A stretch of 64,000 nucleotides of DNA, from assembly GCA_934569225.1 (NCBI GenBank), contig CAKTKC010000010.1:34725-98724 (forward strand). Direction: 5' to 3'. Shown piece by piece: positions 32,825-42,139 of this stretch (position 1 is the stretch's first letter; every line of letters starts with the position of its first letter). Made by a program: the position numbers and the translations under genes. The stretch is from an uncultured Oscillospiraceae bacterium (GTDB lineage Bacteria; Bacillota; Clostridia; Oscillospirales; Oscillospiraceae). Below the pieces are notes generated by a model. It had not been told where the DNA came from. It saw only the letters and a list, made by a program, of their open reading frames with translations, and searched no databases.

Positions 32825-33181
32825 ATGGATTATGTAAAAGCATTTCTGGTCGGCGGCTTGCTGTGTCTCATCGGCCAGATTCTCATTGACAAGACGAAGC
32901 TGACCCCGGCGCGGATTCTGGTGAGCTACGTGGTCATCGGCGTGCTTCTGGGCGCGGTGGGGATATATCAGCCCCTTGCGGAATTTGCCGGGGCGGGCGC
33001 GTCCGTCCCCCTGACTGGCTTTGGCAACACCCTTGCCAAAGGTGTCAAGGAGGCAGTTCAGGAAGACGGTTTCCTCGGCATTTTTACCGGAGGACTGAAA
33101 GCCTCCGCCGGAGGCATCACTGCCGCCATCCTGTCAGGACTGATTGCCAGCCTGATTTTCAAAGCGAAGGATAAATCCTGA
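32825..33181 (+). CDS. spoVAE: Stage V sporulation protein AE
   Basis: The 118-residue membrane protein with about three to four helices (YVKAFLVGGLLCLIGQILID; ILVSYVVIGVLLGAVGIY; C-terminal GITAAILSGLIASLIF) matches SpoVAE (SpoVAEb) of DPA transport. The ATG at 32825 follows GGGAGG by 8 nt and the spoVAD stop by 1 base, so the pair is co-translated. Length is typical. Confidence 0.93.
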   Translation: MDYVKAFLVGGLLCLIGQILIDKTKLTPARILVSYVVIGVLLGAVGIYQPLAEFAGAGASVPLTGFGNTLAKGVKEAVQEDGFLGIFTGGLKASAGGITAAILSGLIASLIFKAKDKS

Positions 33182-33247
33182 ATTTCCGGGCAAGCTATGT
33201 CAGCGGCAAGACCGCGAGACAGATTTTAGCACTGGAGGAAGAAAAGT

Positions 33248-33373
33248 ATGAATAACCAGAACCAGAACAGAAATCAGAACAGCAACCAGAATAAGAACGA
33301 GAAAGAGAACCGTACTGAGAACCGCAGCGAAAACCGCAGCGAGAACCAGTCTCAGAACAAGAACTGCCGCTGA
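33248..33373 (+). CDS. 41-residue Asn-periodic microprotein behind the spoVA genes
   Basis: ATG 33248 follows GGAGGA by 8 nt, and the frame ends at TGA 33371-33373. The product has Asn at every second position for residues 3-17, then at every fourth for residues 21-37 (repeats of NRTE/NRSE), ending KNCR with a single Cys. It is hydrophilic and low-complexity, so disordered by itself. It is 66 bases behind spoVAE and just ahead of a strong terminator, suggesting the same forespore transcript. I infer a spore-core or coat-associated small protein; the family is not recognised. Confidence 0.7.
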   Translation: MNNQNQNRNQNSNQNKNEKENRTENRSENRSENQSQNKNCR

Positions 33374-33379
33374 CGGCAA

Positions 33380-33417
33380 ACGGGCGCCCGGAATTCCGGG
33401 CGCCCGTAAATTTTTAT
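33380..33417. terminator. Bidirectional terminator between spoVA and addA
   Basis: Perfect 12-bp GC-rich stem 33380-33391/33396-33407, loop AATT, then AAATTTTTATA. Confidence 0.9.
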
Positions 33418-36400
33418 ACTTCCACAAATCTTCTCAGCTGGAAGAAATAGAGATACTTTGCCTTGACCGGCATTTCATAAATGCGGCTCAGGGCTTCGGC
33501 ATAGGTCTGCACCTGGAGCCGGTAGCGCTCTGCCGCCGCAGCCACCGTACTTTCCGTTACATGATCGGTTTTGAAATCCAGCACAATGATGCCGTCCTTT
33601 TCCAGCAGCGCACAGTCCACAACGCCCTGTAAGAGCACCTGTTCGCCTTCCAGGCCGTCGCCATAATGACTGCCGTCATCGAGGATGGAGAACTTGAATT
33701 CCCGCAGGCAGGGGCATCCGGCGCGGAGCTTCCGCCCGATTTCCGTATCGAAAAACGCCGCGATTTTTCCGCTGTCCGCCAGCCTTCCCTGTTCCTCTGT
33801 GATGAACTTCTGAGAAACCAGACGGGCAATTTCCGCCTTTACTGCATCTTCGCTGCCGCAGTTTTCGTAGCGCAGGTATTGCAGAACCGCATGGATGGCG
33901 CTGCCATAAGCCTTGCCGCCGCGGCTTTCCGCGAGGAAGGACGGGCGGCGGAAATCACGGGTGAGGAATTTCGGCTCCTGGGTGTCCTCCGCCGCTTCCT
34001 CGTCCTTGGCGCGGCCTTTGCGGTTCGTCGCCGTCTGCTTGGAGGGCGCGCGGGTCGCCGCTTCGTGGGCATACCGGAAGGACAGGGCGTCTTGCAGCGC
34101 CCGCTCCACACCGTCGGGCATTGCGGGGCGGGTGTCCGTCTCCGTTCCAACGGAGTTCTCCGGTTCCGGGGCTTCGGATACACGAATCACCCAGGGATGA
34201 TTTCCCAGCTTCGTCTCGCCGGGTCGGCCGCCCAGAGCGTGCAGCTCCCCCGCCTCGGTATGGCGCACCGCCGCCATCAGAACCCACTGCCCGGGGCGCG
34301 CCGCCTCCCGGCACAACAGCTCTCCCCCGTCGAAGCCCTGCCGGAGGGCAATATCCTGAATCATCTTTCCGGGATTCTTTTCGCCGCAAGTCATGATCAG
34401 TCGATCCCGCGCCCTTGTCATGGCGACATACAGCACCCGCAGTTCCTCCGACAGGCTTTCCGCCGCCATTTTCGCGGCAATGGCCCGCTTTGCAATGGAG
34501 GAATAGCGCACCCGGTTTTCGCTGTCCGCCACGGAAAGCCCCAGCCCCAGCTCCCGGTCGCAGAGAATCTGGGCGCGCTGGCTCTCCGTATTGAACCGCC
34601 GGGAAAGGTTGCTGAGGAACACCACAGGAAATTCCAGTCCCTTGGACTTGTGGATGCTCATAATGGTCACGCATCCGGCGGGAGATGAAGCCGCCGTAAT
34701 CAGTCCCTTTTCCTCCATAGCGTCCAGGAAATCCAGAAACTGCCCCAAGTCCTTCAGATTGCCGCTTTCAAAATCCGCCGCCAGCTGATAAAACGTCTGG
34801 ATATTTGCGGTCTTGGCCTCGCCACCGGGCATGGCAGCATAAACGCTGTCCAGTCTGGTCAGGGCGAAGCAGTTTTCCAGAAGGGCGGTCAGGGGGTTCA
34901 TTCTGGCCTCCCGGCGCAGCTTGTCCAGTGTGCTCAGGAAGGTTTTTACCTTCGGGCTATCGCTGAGCAGCAGCGTGTCATAGAACGCGCCCTTTTTCCT
35001 TGCGCTTCGGATTGCCGCCAGCTCATCGGCGGTAAAGCCGAAAATGGGGCTTGCCAGGGTGCTGACCAGCGGAATGTCCTGCCGGGGGTTCCAGATAACT
35101 TGCAGGAACGAGCGCAGGGTGCCGATTTCCTCGGTTTGCAGCAAATCCGTGCCGCCCCCCGAGGCGCAGCGAATGCCCCGGGCTTCCAGCGCCTTCTGGA
35201 AATACCCGCCGCCGCTGCCGGGGGAACGAAGCAGAATCACAATGTCCTCCGGACGAACCGGCCGCAGGCCGTCGCCGTCCCGTACCGGAGTTCCCTCCCG
35301 CAGCATCCGGGCAATCCGTTCCGCCACAAAGGCCGCTTCCTCGGGATACTGGTCGTCCCGGGTCTCGATCACATGCAGCTCCACGGCATCATCCAGCGGC
35401 ACGTGGGGAATTCCCTCCCGAAGCTCCTCCGCTTCCCCGTAGGTCAGCCCGCCCACCTTGGGGCGCATACAGGTGTGGAACACGTCGTTCACCGCGTCGA
35501 TGACCTCCGCGCCGGAACGAAAATTATGGCTCAGAAGAATTTTTCTGCCCTGCCCCGGCTCCGCCTGCTGGGCGGGGACGTATTTTTCGTACTTTTCCAG
35601 GAAAATTCCCGGGTCGGCAAGGCGGAACTGGTAGATGGACTGCTTCACGTCGCCGACCATGAAGCAGTTCTGCTTCTCCCGGGTCAGGGCGTCGAAAATC
35701 GCGTCCTGAACGCCGTTGGAGTCCTGATACTCGTCCACCATGATCTCCCGGTAACGCCGCCCGATCTCCCGGGCAGCGGCGGTGGGCTGGCTTCGGGATT
35801 TTCCCAGCAGCAAATCCAGGGTTTTGTGCTCCAAATCCCCGAAATCCAGCACCCGGCGGCTGCGTTTGGCTGCGGCGTAATCCCGGTCAAACTGCCTTAC
35901 CAGTGCCACCAAGCCCCGCTGGGCGGCGGCCGTCTGGTGCAGGTCGGCCAGCACCTGAGCGGAATCGTTGGAAAAGCCCAGCAGCTTCTTTTTCAGCCCG
36001 TCCTTGCAGGCCAACCATGCGGCCTTGATCCGTTCCGTCAGCTCCGGGTCGGGATTGTTCTTGGTGGGAAACCGCAGCGTCCCGAAGCGGAGCTCCCGCT
36101 TTGCCACGACATCATCCCAGATCGTGCAGGCGCGAAGTTGCTCCAGCTGGTACATGGCGTCTCTCAGGGTAACGGCAGGCTTTTCCAGACCGGGGCAGCT
36201 GTCGGCACTCTCGGCGCACTGCCGAAGCACCGCGATCTGGCAGTCCAGATATTCCTGCAAATCCCGGATCAGATATTGCCCCCACACCGTCTCCCCGGCG
36301 TCGCCGATGCCCTCGGCGTCCGCGTCGGTCAGGCACTTGTCCAGCCACGCCTCCGGGTTCAGGTGGCAGTGGGCGCTGTCGTAGACCTTTTCGATGATCT

Positions 36401-36923
36401 CCGGCACCAGCCGGTCTGACCGCCCCACGCCCTGTGTGTCCACAAACGCCCGGAAATCCGGGTCGTCCCCCGCCGTTTCATAGGCGCGGTCAAGCAAACC
36501 TTCCAGCACCGTCTCCCGGATCTCCCGGCATTCGTTTTCATCCGCCACCCGGAAGTCCGCCGCGATATCCAGTTTATAGGCATATTCCCGCAGTAAATCG
36601 GAGCAAAAGCCGTGAACGGTGGAGATTTTCGTCAGAAACAACCGCTGCATCTGCCGCTGCAAATGCCGGTTTTCCGGCTGGCGGGCAATTTCCTCTGTCA
36701 GCTTGGCGGCGATTTTTCCCCGAAGCTCCGACGCGGCGGCCTTGGTGTAGGTAATGATGAGAAATTCGTCCAGGTTGGCCGGGTCATGTTCCTGTGTCAG
36801 ATAGCCCAGCAGCCGGTCAACCAGCACCTTGGTCTTGCCGGAACCAGCAGCTGCGGAGACCAGCAGCTTGCCGCCCCGGCTGGTCACGGCCATTTGCTGC
36901 TGGGGCGTCAGTTTATCCGCCAT
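33414..36923 (-). CDS. addA: ATP-dependent helicase/nuclease subunit A
   Basis: This 1169-residue UvrD-family helicase with C-terminal PD-(D/E)xK nuclease processes double-strand DNA ends for recombination. Visible: Walker A SAAAGSGKTKVLVDRLL, helicase motif II VDEYQDSN, motif IV-VI segments (VTIMSIHKSKGLEFPVVFLSNL; VLYVAMTRARDRLIMT) and the nuclease motif DGIIVLDFKTDHV near the C-terminus. The start at 36923 has AAGGAG and GGGAG ahead and overlaps the addB stop by 11 bp. Third gene of spoIIR-addB-addA. Confidence 0.96.
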   Translation of the reverse strand: MADKLTPQQQMAVTSRGGKLLVSAAAGSGKTKVLVDRLLGYLTQEHDPANLDEFLIITYTKAAASELRGKIAAKLTEEIARQPENRHLQRQMQRLFLTKISTVHGFCSDLLREYAYKLDIAADFRVADENECREIRETVLEGLLDRAYETAGDDPDFRAFVDTQGVGRSDRLVPEIIEKVYDSAHCHLNPEAWLDKCLTDADAEGIGDAGETVWGQYLIRDLQEYLDCQIAVLRQCAESADSCPGLEKPAVTLRDAMYQLEQLRACTIWDDVVAKRELRFGTLRFPTKNNPDPELTERIKAAWLACKDGLKKKLLGFSNDSAQVLADLHQTAAAQRGLVALVRQFDRDYAAAKRSRRVLDFGDLEHKTLDLLLGKSRSQPTAAAREIGRRYREIMVDEYQDSNGVQDAIFDALTREKQNCFMVGDVKQSIYQFRLADPGIFLEKYEKYVPAQQAEPGQGRKILLSHNFRSGAEVIDAVNDVFHTCMRPKVGGLTYGEAEELREGIPHVPLDDAVELHVIETRDDQYPEEAAFVAERIARMLREGTPVRDGDGLRPVRPEDIVILLRSPGSGGGYFQKALEARGIRCASGGGTDLLQTEEIGTLRSFLQVIWNPRQDIPLVSTLASPIFGFTADELAAIRSARKKGAFYDTLLLSDSPKVKTFLSTLDKLRREARMNPLTALLENCFALTRLDSVYAAMPGGEAKTANIQTFYQLAADFESGNLKDLGQFLDFLDAMEEKGLITAASSPAGCVTIMSIHKSKGLEFPVVFLSNLSRRFNTESQRAQILCDRELGLGLSVADSENRVRYSSIAKRAIAAKMAAESLSEELRVLYVAMTRARDRLIMTCGEKNPGKMIQDIALRQGFDGGELLCREAARPGQWVLMAAVRHTEAGELHALGGRPGETKLGNHPWVIRVSEAPEPENSVGTETDTRPAMPDGVERALQDALSFRYAHEAATRAPSKQTATNRKGRAKDEEAAEDTQEPKFLTRDFRRPSFLAESRGGKAYGSAIHAVLQYLRYENCGSEDAVKAEIARLVSQKFITEEQGRLADSGKIAAFFDTEIGRKLRAGCPCLREFKFSILDDGSHYGDGLEGEQVLLQGVVDCALLEKDGIIVLDFKTDHVTESTVAAAAERYRLQVQTYAEALSRIYEMPVKAKYLYFFQLRRFVEV

Positions 36924-39900
36924 GGTCTCCCATCTCCTTTCCGATCTCCTCCCAGAACCGCTGAGCATCCATCATTTTGTAATTCCTCCGCCCTTCTACG
37001 GCCGCCGGATGGCAAATGGGGCCATAGGGGCAGAACCGGCAGGCGTCGTGGGCGCTGCCCCGGGTGTAGGGGTTCGGCTCCACGTTGCCGGAGACAATGT
37101 CCTCCACCAGCCTGGACAGCACCCGGAACACGTACCCCTCCAAAAGCTTTAACTGCTGGCGGTCGGCAAGGTCGCCGGAAACCGTGCCGTCCTTTTTCAC
37201 GCTGTAGCACATCCGCTTAGGCGCGTCTCCCGGCTCCATCGCCTGTAAAACATCTTCATCGTTCAGAAGCAGTCCCTTTCGCTTCCACTGGGATATCCGC
37301 TCCTGCTCCGCTTCCTCGGCGGTCAGCTTGCCGTCGGAGGTCAGATAGGGCGCGCGGGCAGGAAAATACTGCACCCCGGCGGCCACCGGGCGGTCGCCCA
37401 GCATATCGCTTCCGCTGCTTTTCAGGGCGAACATGTACAAAAGCATTTGCAGCCCCACGCCGTTGAATACGTCGCAGTAATCAAAATCCTTTTTGCCGGT
37501 TTTGTAGTCCACCACCCGGTAATAGCGGCTGGCGCCATTGTCCCAGGTATCCACCCGGTCGATAAACCCCCGCAGGACTGCGTTCATCCCACCGTTTGGA
37601 ATTGAGATGGGCGGCAAGCCCTCCCCGTCGCCGAAGCCCACCTCAAAGCCCGCCGGGGCGAAGGCCGCCACGCTCAGCTCCTGCCACAGCTCCCGAACCA
37701 CCATGTCCAGCTCCTGGATATGACGGCGGAACAGATACGTCACCCGTTCCGACTCGATCTGGCTGAAATGCTCCCGGGCGTATTCCTCGCTGAACCCATG
37801 GGCAATTTCCAGCGTTTCTTCCAAGGAAACCTTATGGAATCCCCCCAGCTCCCCAATGCGGCGGGCGGAATTTTCCAGCACCGCGTGGACATAGGTTCCG
37901 AATTCCGCCGGGTCGATGGCGGCTTCCTTCCGCTCCTGCACCCGAAGGCCGTACTTGAGGAAATAGGACAGGCGGCATTCCGCCTGCCGGTCGATCTGAG
38001 AGGCGGAAAGATTCAGCGTCGAGCCGTAGAGTTTGCCAATGGTTTCCCGCTCCACCTTTCCGAAGCGGTAATCCCGCCGGCGGCAGGTTTCCAGATATGT
38101 ATCCCGGACATTCAAACGTCCGGCAGCGTCCCCGGCGTCCCACCGGGCGAGGTACGCCCCCGCTTCCAGTCCATCCGCCGGGGCAAAATCCAATGTGTTT
38201 TTCACCTGCTGTTCCCCGCCCGCAAGCTCACTTAGGCGGCGATAGACAAAAGACGGCTGGTCGCCGGAGCAGAATACGCTGACAGACGCCATAGCGCCGC
38301 AGAAGCAGCCGTAAATCTCCGCAAATTCCGCCTGCACGCCCTCCATGGCGCCGCCGGTGAGGGGTACGCCCAACTCCCGGAGGGCGACGCGCTCCTGATC
38401 GGTCAGGACACCGGCAGAGCCGGAATAGCCGGGGAGCTTGCCTTCCTCCGCCCCCAACACGATCAGGTGCTTTTCCTGATGACAGCGCATGGCGGACACA
38501 GGGCCGACCTGCACCGCATCCAGCACCGGCGGGATGGTTCCCACGTCGTACTGGCTCAGCAGCAGCCGGAAAAGGCGGATGAACTGCTCCCCCTCCCAGT
38601 GGGTGTCCCCCAGCATGTCGTACATCTGCTCCAGCGCGCCCAGAAGGATTTCCCACAGCTGGTTCAGTATCTGCGCGCCCCGGTTGTCCCCGGCGGCGTC
38701 CAGCTCCTGCGCCATGCGGGACAGCCGCATTTCCAGAGAAATATTCTCCAGAAAGCCGTACAGTGCCAGCACCTGCCCCCGCAGATCGGAAGCGTCCCGG
38801 AACCCCTGCCAGAGCCGCGTCAGCGGCGCAATGGCTTGCTCCCGCGCCGTGTTCAGTTCCTCCATGCGGCGCTGGTCTTCCTCCGTCCACACGCCGCTGA
38901 GGCCGTCAGGGTGGTTTTCCCAGCTCTGCGCCCACTTCTGCCCCCGGATGCCCCAGATGATGGCGTAGTTTTCAATCCGGTCGCAGGTATCCGGGTCAAC
39001 AGGCGACAGGGCAGAGCGGAGATAGCGCAGGACGCTTTTCTGGTCAAAGCCGCTCAGGGCAGCGTCCAGCGCCGTCAGCACCGTGGCGATGACGCTTTTT
39101 TGCAGAATATCCTCTGTGCCGGACTGGTACACCGGAATATGGAGCCTGTGAAATACCAGATTCACCAGCGGCTGATACACCGTCATATCGGTGCAGACCA
39201 CTGTAATGTCCCGGCAGCGGCACCCGGCGGCGAGAAACTGACGAATTCTGTCTGCTGCCCCCATACATTCCAGATACGGCGATTCCGCCCGGAACACGTC
39301 CAGGCACCCCTTCGCCGCGCCCCGGCTGATCGCGCCCTGAAACAGCCCCTCTCGCACGGGGGAAAGGGGCAGGCGCTTTCCGGGAATGGTCTCGATCCTC
39401 ACTTCCACCCCGGCGCGGCGGGCGCAGCGAAGCAGCTGGGACGCCGTGTCCCCCGCCTTTTCAAAGGCCAGAAGGTGGGAGTCCTCCCGGTCGCAGTTCA
39501 GGCTCACCGTCACGTCCGGGGACGCCTGAATGAGATGCTCCAGAATCGCCAGATGCTGCCGGGTAAAATCCGGGAAGCCGTCTATGTAAAATATATGCTC
39601 CTTTGCAAAATCCCCCTGCTCCATCTGCTCTAAGAGCCACGTCATCTGATCCCGCGGGTCGCGCTTGCCCCGGCTGCACAGGGCGTCGTAGCTCTCCATC
39701 AGAAGCGACAGCTCCTCCAGCTTCTGCGCCAGGCTCCCCTCCGTTTCTTCGGCGGCGCGGCTCAGGTCTTCAGAAGAAATGCAGCAGCGCTTGAATTCGT
39801 CCACAGCGTCAATGAGGCCGGTAAGAAATTCCGGCTTCGTCTCCACGGCGGCATAGGCTTTCAGGCGGCTGGCCAGATTTTTGGCCGCAGCCGCCATGGC

Positions 39901-40173
39901 AACCACCCGGCCGCCGTTGTCCAGACATTCCTCCGCGGCGCTTCCCATGGAATCCGCCACGCGCCTGGCAAGCCGGGTAAAGGACAGCACCTCGGCGTAC
40001 CGGCTGGCCGTATCCCCGGCAGCGGCACACAGCCGCCGCTCCGTTTCATGGCTGATGAGTTCGGGAACCATCAGAATGCGGTTTCCCTTTCTCCCGGCAA
40101 TGTCCGCCGCGATTCGCTTCATAATCTCGTCCCGGTTGGCCGTCCAGTCCGTGCCAAGCAAAAGGTGCAGCAT
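36913..40173 (-). CDS. addB: ATP-dependent helicase/nuclease subunit B
   Basis: The 1086-residue partner of AddA has a degenerate helicase N-terminus and a C-terminal RecB-type nuclease domain (VVDYKTGKKDF). The cysteines of an Fe-S cluster are visible: one in ECRLSYFLKYGL and three in CRFCPYGPIC near the end, as in Bacillus AddB. Together with AddA it resects DNA ends until a Chi site. The start at 40173 follows AAGGGGG. It is 65 bases behind spoIIR. Confidence 0.95.
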   Translation of the reverse strand: MLHLLLGTDWTANRDEIMKRIAADIAGRKGNRILMVPELISHETERRLCAAAGDTASRYAEVLSFTRLARRVADSMGSAAEECLDNGGRVVAMAAAAKNLASRLKAYAAVETKPEFLTGLIDAVDEFKRCCISSEDLSRAAEETEGSLAQKLEELSLLMESYDALCSRGKRDPRDQMTWLLEQMEQGDFAKEHIFYIDGFPDFTRQHLAILEHLIQASPDVTVSLNCDREDSHLLAFEKAGDTASQLLRCARRAGVEVRIETIPGKRLPLSPVREGLFQGAISRGAAKGCLDVFRAESPYLECMGAADRIRQFLAAGCRCRDITVVCTDMTVYQPLVNLVFHRLHIPVYQSGTEDILQKSVIATVLTALDAALSGFDQKSVLRYLRSALSPVDPDTCDRIENYAIIWGIRGQKWAQSWENHPDGLSGVWTEEDQRRMEELNTAREQAIAPLTRLWQGFRDASDLRGQVLALYGFLENISLEMRLSRMAQELDAAGDNRGAQILNQLWEILLGALEQMYDMLGDTHWEGEQFIRLFRLLLSQYDVGTIPPVLDAVQVGPVSAMRCHQEKHLIVLGAEEGKLPGYSGSAGVLTDQERVALRELGVPLTGGAMEGVQAEFAEIYGCFCGAMASVSVFCSGDQPSFVYRRLSELAGGEQQVKNTLDFAPADGLEAGAYLARWDAGDAAGRLNVRDTYLETCRRRDYRFGKVERETIGKLYGSTLNLSASQIDRQAECRLSYFLKYGLRVQERKEAAIDPAEFGTYVHAVLENSARRIGELGGFHKVSLEETLEIAHGFSEEYAREHFSQIESERVTYLFRRHIQELDMVVRELWQELSVAAFAPAGFEVGFGDGEGLPPISIPNGGMNAVLRGFIDRVDTWDNGASRYYRVVDYKTGKKDFDYCDVFNGVGLQMLLYMFALKSSGSDMLGDRPVAAGVQYFPARAPYLTSDGKLTAEEAEQERISQWKRKGLLLNDEDVLQAMEPGDAPKRMCYSVKKDGTVSGDLADRQQLKLLEGYVFRVLSRLVEDIVSGNVEPNPYTRGSAHDACRFCPYGPICHPAAVEGRRNYKMMDAQRFWEEIGKEMGDHGG

Positions 40174-40238
40174 ACGCCCACCCCCTTCTCTTTTTTGTCC
40201 ATGATACCACAAATCAGGCGCAATGAACAGAGCGGGAT

Positions 40239-40850
40239 TCATCCTGCATATAAAAATTTTTCCAGTTCTCCCAGCGCGTCCAGCAGGAAAAACCGCACCT
40301 CGTATTTTTCTTCCCCGTCCAGCGCGCCGGTAAGGCTGTCCGGAAAGCCTGCCCCCGCCGCCTTGGCCGCGAATTCCTCAGAGGTCGCGCTCAGGCACAG
40401 GCTGGGAAATGCCACGCACCACCAGTTATGCCCCTCTCCCTCGCCGATGGTGATTCTCAGCGCCTCGTAAATCCCGGCTGGCAGGGTAAAGGTGTCGTAA
40501 TAGCGTGTGTCGAAGGCTTCCTTACACAGCGTCACCACCGCTTCGCAGTCGCACCCCGTCGCTTCCAGAACGCTGTTGGCGACGGCCTGAATTTGGGGCA
40601 GCTTGGCCTGTAAGTACGCCCTCGCCTCGTTTACGTCGCCGATTTTGTTCAGGTCGCTTTGAAGGCTATTTAGCACGGCGTCCCGCACCTGCAATTTGAC
40701 GGACTGATCTTCCTCGCTGTCGGAATTGGCGACCACATGGAAGCGGATGAGCTCGTCGTTCAGTCTCTGCCGGTCGGCCAGCAGCGACCCGCACCACACG
40801 GACGCGGCAAGCACCAGGCAGATACCGATTCGTTTCAATAACTTCTTCAT
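40239..40850 (-). CDS. spoIIR: Stage II sporulation protein R
   Basis: The 203-residue secreted forespore signal has an N-terminal membrane/signal segment (IGICLVLAASVWCGSLLA), then the family core: ELIRFHVVANSDSEEDQSVKLQVRDAV and GHNWWCVAFPSLC. In Bacillus it is made under sigma F and triggers SpoIIGA to process pro-sigma E in the mother cell. The ATG at 40850 follows GGACGGTG, which lies in the 3' arm of the ispE terminator; the longer frame to 40958 crosses that terminator and is not credible. A forespore-type promoter lies just upstream. Confidence 0.94.
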   Translation of the reverse strand: MKKLLKRIGICLVLAASVWCGSLLADRQRLNDELIRFHVVANSDSEEDQSVKLQVRDAVLNSLQSDLNKIGDVNEARAYLQAKLPQIQAVANSVLEATGCDCEAVVTLCKEAFDTRYYDTFTLPAGIYEALRITIGEGEGHNWWCVAFPSLCLSATSEEFAAKAAGAGFPDSLTGALDGEEKYEVRFFLLDALGELEKFLYAG

Positions 40851-40891
40851 AAAAAACACCGTCCATACGGAAATACTTCCAGTATGGACGG
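40851..40891 (-). terminator. Terminator of ispE abutting the spoIIR start
   Basis: 10-bp stem 40859-40868/40882-40891 extended by GGAA/TTCC inside, with TGTTTTTT on the minus strand directly before the spoIIR ATG. Confidence 0.8.
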
Positions 40892-40909
40892 TAAATGCCA
40901 AATTTATAC
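40880..40909 (-). promoter_or_regulatory. Forespore (sigma F/G-type) promoter of spoIIR
   Basis: Minus strand GTATA (40905-40909), 18-bp spacer, CATACTG (40880-40886); seen as sigma F, GTATA-N15-GTCCATACT. The -10 lies in the upstream arm of the ispE terminator, so transcripts starting here lack that arm. Confidence 0.5.
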
Positions 40910-41761
40910 AGGTTTGGCAATGTAGATATTCGGATAGTTCTCTTTCAGCATACTGCACACCACGGCGGCGTACTCAAAGCTGGGCAAAATGGCAAAAATC
41001 GCAGAACCGGAACCGGTCATCTGCTCCGTCAGCGCGCCGTAGCTGTTGCAGATGGACTTGATGTAGTTCAGCTCCAGATGCTCCGACGTGACCACCGGGT
41101 CAAAGACGTTGTATACGTTCTCCGCCACCTTCCCCAGATCTCCGGCAAGCAGGGCGCTTTCCATGGCCTGATTGTCCGGGCGGTGGGGAATCGCCACGGT
41201 GTCGATTTTCCGGTACAGCTCCGGCGTGGACACGGAGAAATCCGGCTTGCAGACCACAAAAATGCAGTCGGGCATGTCCGGAAGCTTTCTCAGGCGCTCG
41301 CCCCGGCCTTCCACCATGGCCGTGCCACCCACAACGCAGAATGGAACGTCGCTGCCAACCTGCGCACCCAGTTCTGCCAGTGCCAGAACGGACAGCGGAT
41401 CGCCATAGTGCCGGTTCAGCGCCCGCAGCACTGCGGCTGCGTCGGCGCTGCCGCCGCCTAAACCCGCCCCGGCGGGAATGCGCTTGACAATGCGAATTTC
41501 CAGGCCCTCCGGGTCTTTGCCCATGGCGTCGCAGTAAATTTTCGCCGCCTTCCAGGCCAGATTCCGTTCGTCGGTGGGAATCCCGTCAACGGAACACAGG
41601 AGCCGCCAGGGCTTTCCCGTCCCTACGTCGATCTCCACATCATCCCGGATGGAAACGGTCTGCATCACGCTCTGCAAATCATGGTAGCCGTCCGCCCGCT
41701 TTCCCAGAACGTCCAGCGTTAAATTCAGCTTGGCAAATGCGCCCTCGTATAGTGTCGTCAT
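40904..41761 (-). CDS. ispE: 4-diphosphocytidyl-2-C-methyl-D-erythritol kinase
   Basis: The 285-residue GHMP kinase phosphorylates CDP-methylerythritol in the MEP isoprenoid pathway. Motifs: AKLNLTLDVLGKRADGYHDL at the N-terminus, the ATP loop PAGAGLGGGSADAAAVLRAL and the C-terminal MTGSGSAIFAI. The start at 41761 has AAAGGA ahead and gives the normal N-terminus. It is monocistronic, with its own promoter and a terminator just before spoIIR. Other MEP genes are not in the window. Confidence 0.96.
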   Translation of the reverse strand: MTTLYEGAFAKLNLTLDVLGKRADGYHDLQSVMQTVSIRDDVEIDVGTGKPWRLLCSVDGIPTDERNLAWKAAKIYCDAMGKDPEGLEIRIVKRIPAGAGLGGGSADAAAVLRALNRHYGDPLSVLALAELGAQVGSDVPFCVVGGTAMVEGRGERLRKLPDMPDCIFVVCKPDFSVSTPELYRKIDTVAIPHRPDNQAMESALLAGDLGKVAENVYNVFDPVVTSEHLELNYIKSICNSYGALTEQMTGSGSAIFAILPSFEYAAVVCSMLKENYPNIYIAKPV

Positions 41762-41792
41762 TGCAAAATTTTCCTTTCTGTGCATCTTTTTT

Positions 41793-41821
41793 TATTATAA
41801 CGGAACTATTGGAATTTTGCA
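41793..41821 (-). promoter_or_regulatory. Promoter of ispE
   Basis: Minus strand TTGCAA (41816-41821), 17-bp spacer, TATAAT (41793-41798). Confidence 0.8.
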
Positions 41822-41892
41822 ACTTCTTCGTGATAAAATCCGAAAATGCGCATATCCTATCAGCATCCGGGATGTGAAATGGAGGTAAGAAT

Positions 41893-42096
41893 ATGGATAC
41901 CCTTGCGCTGATTTTGTCCATCATCGGCTGTGTCAACTGGGGACTGGTAGGCATTTTCCGGTTTGATCTGGTAGCCTGGCTCTTCGGCGGCTCCGGCTCC
42001 CTGCTCAGCCGGATCATTTACACCGTCGTCGGTCTGGCAGGTCTCTGGTGCATTTCCTTCCTGTTCCGTAAGAAGACGTTTGTGGACGGGGAATAA
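41893..42096 (+). CDS. DUF378 small membrane protein
   Basis: The 67-residue protein has two membrane helices and the DUF378 signature IGCVNWGLVGIFRFDLVAWLFGG, as in Bacillus YuzA. Its function is unknown in all members. ATGGAGGT precedes the ATG and a terminator follows, so it is a single-gene unit; its promoter was not clear to me. Confidence 0.9.
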   Translation: MDTLALILSIIGCVNWGLVGIFRFDLVAWLFGGSGSLLSRIIYTVVGLAGLWCISFLFRKKTFVDGE

Positions 42097-42100
42097 ATGA

Positions 42101-42133
42101 TGGGCAGCTCCGGATAGGAACTGCCCAATTTTT
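42101..42133. terminator. Terminator after the DUF378 gene
   Basis: TGGGCAG (42101-42107) pairs with CTGCCCA (42121-42127), with TCC/GGA inside, then ATTTTTAC. Confidence 0.75.
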
Positions 42134-42139
42134 ACATCT

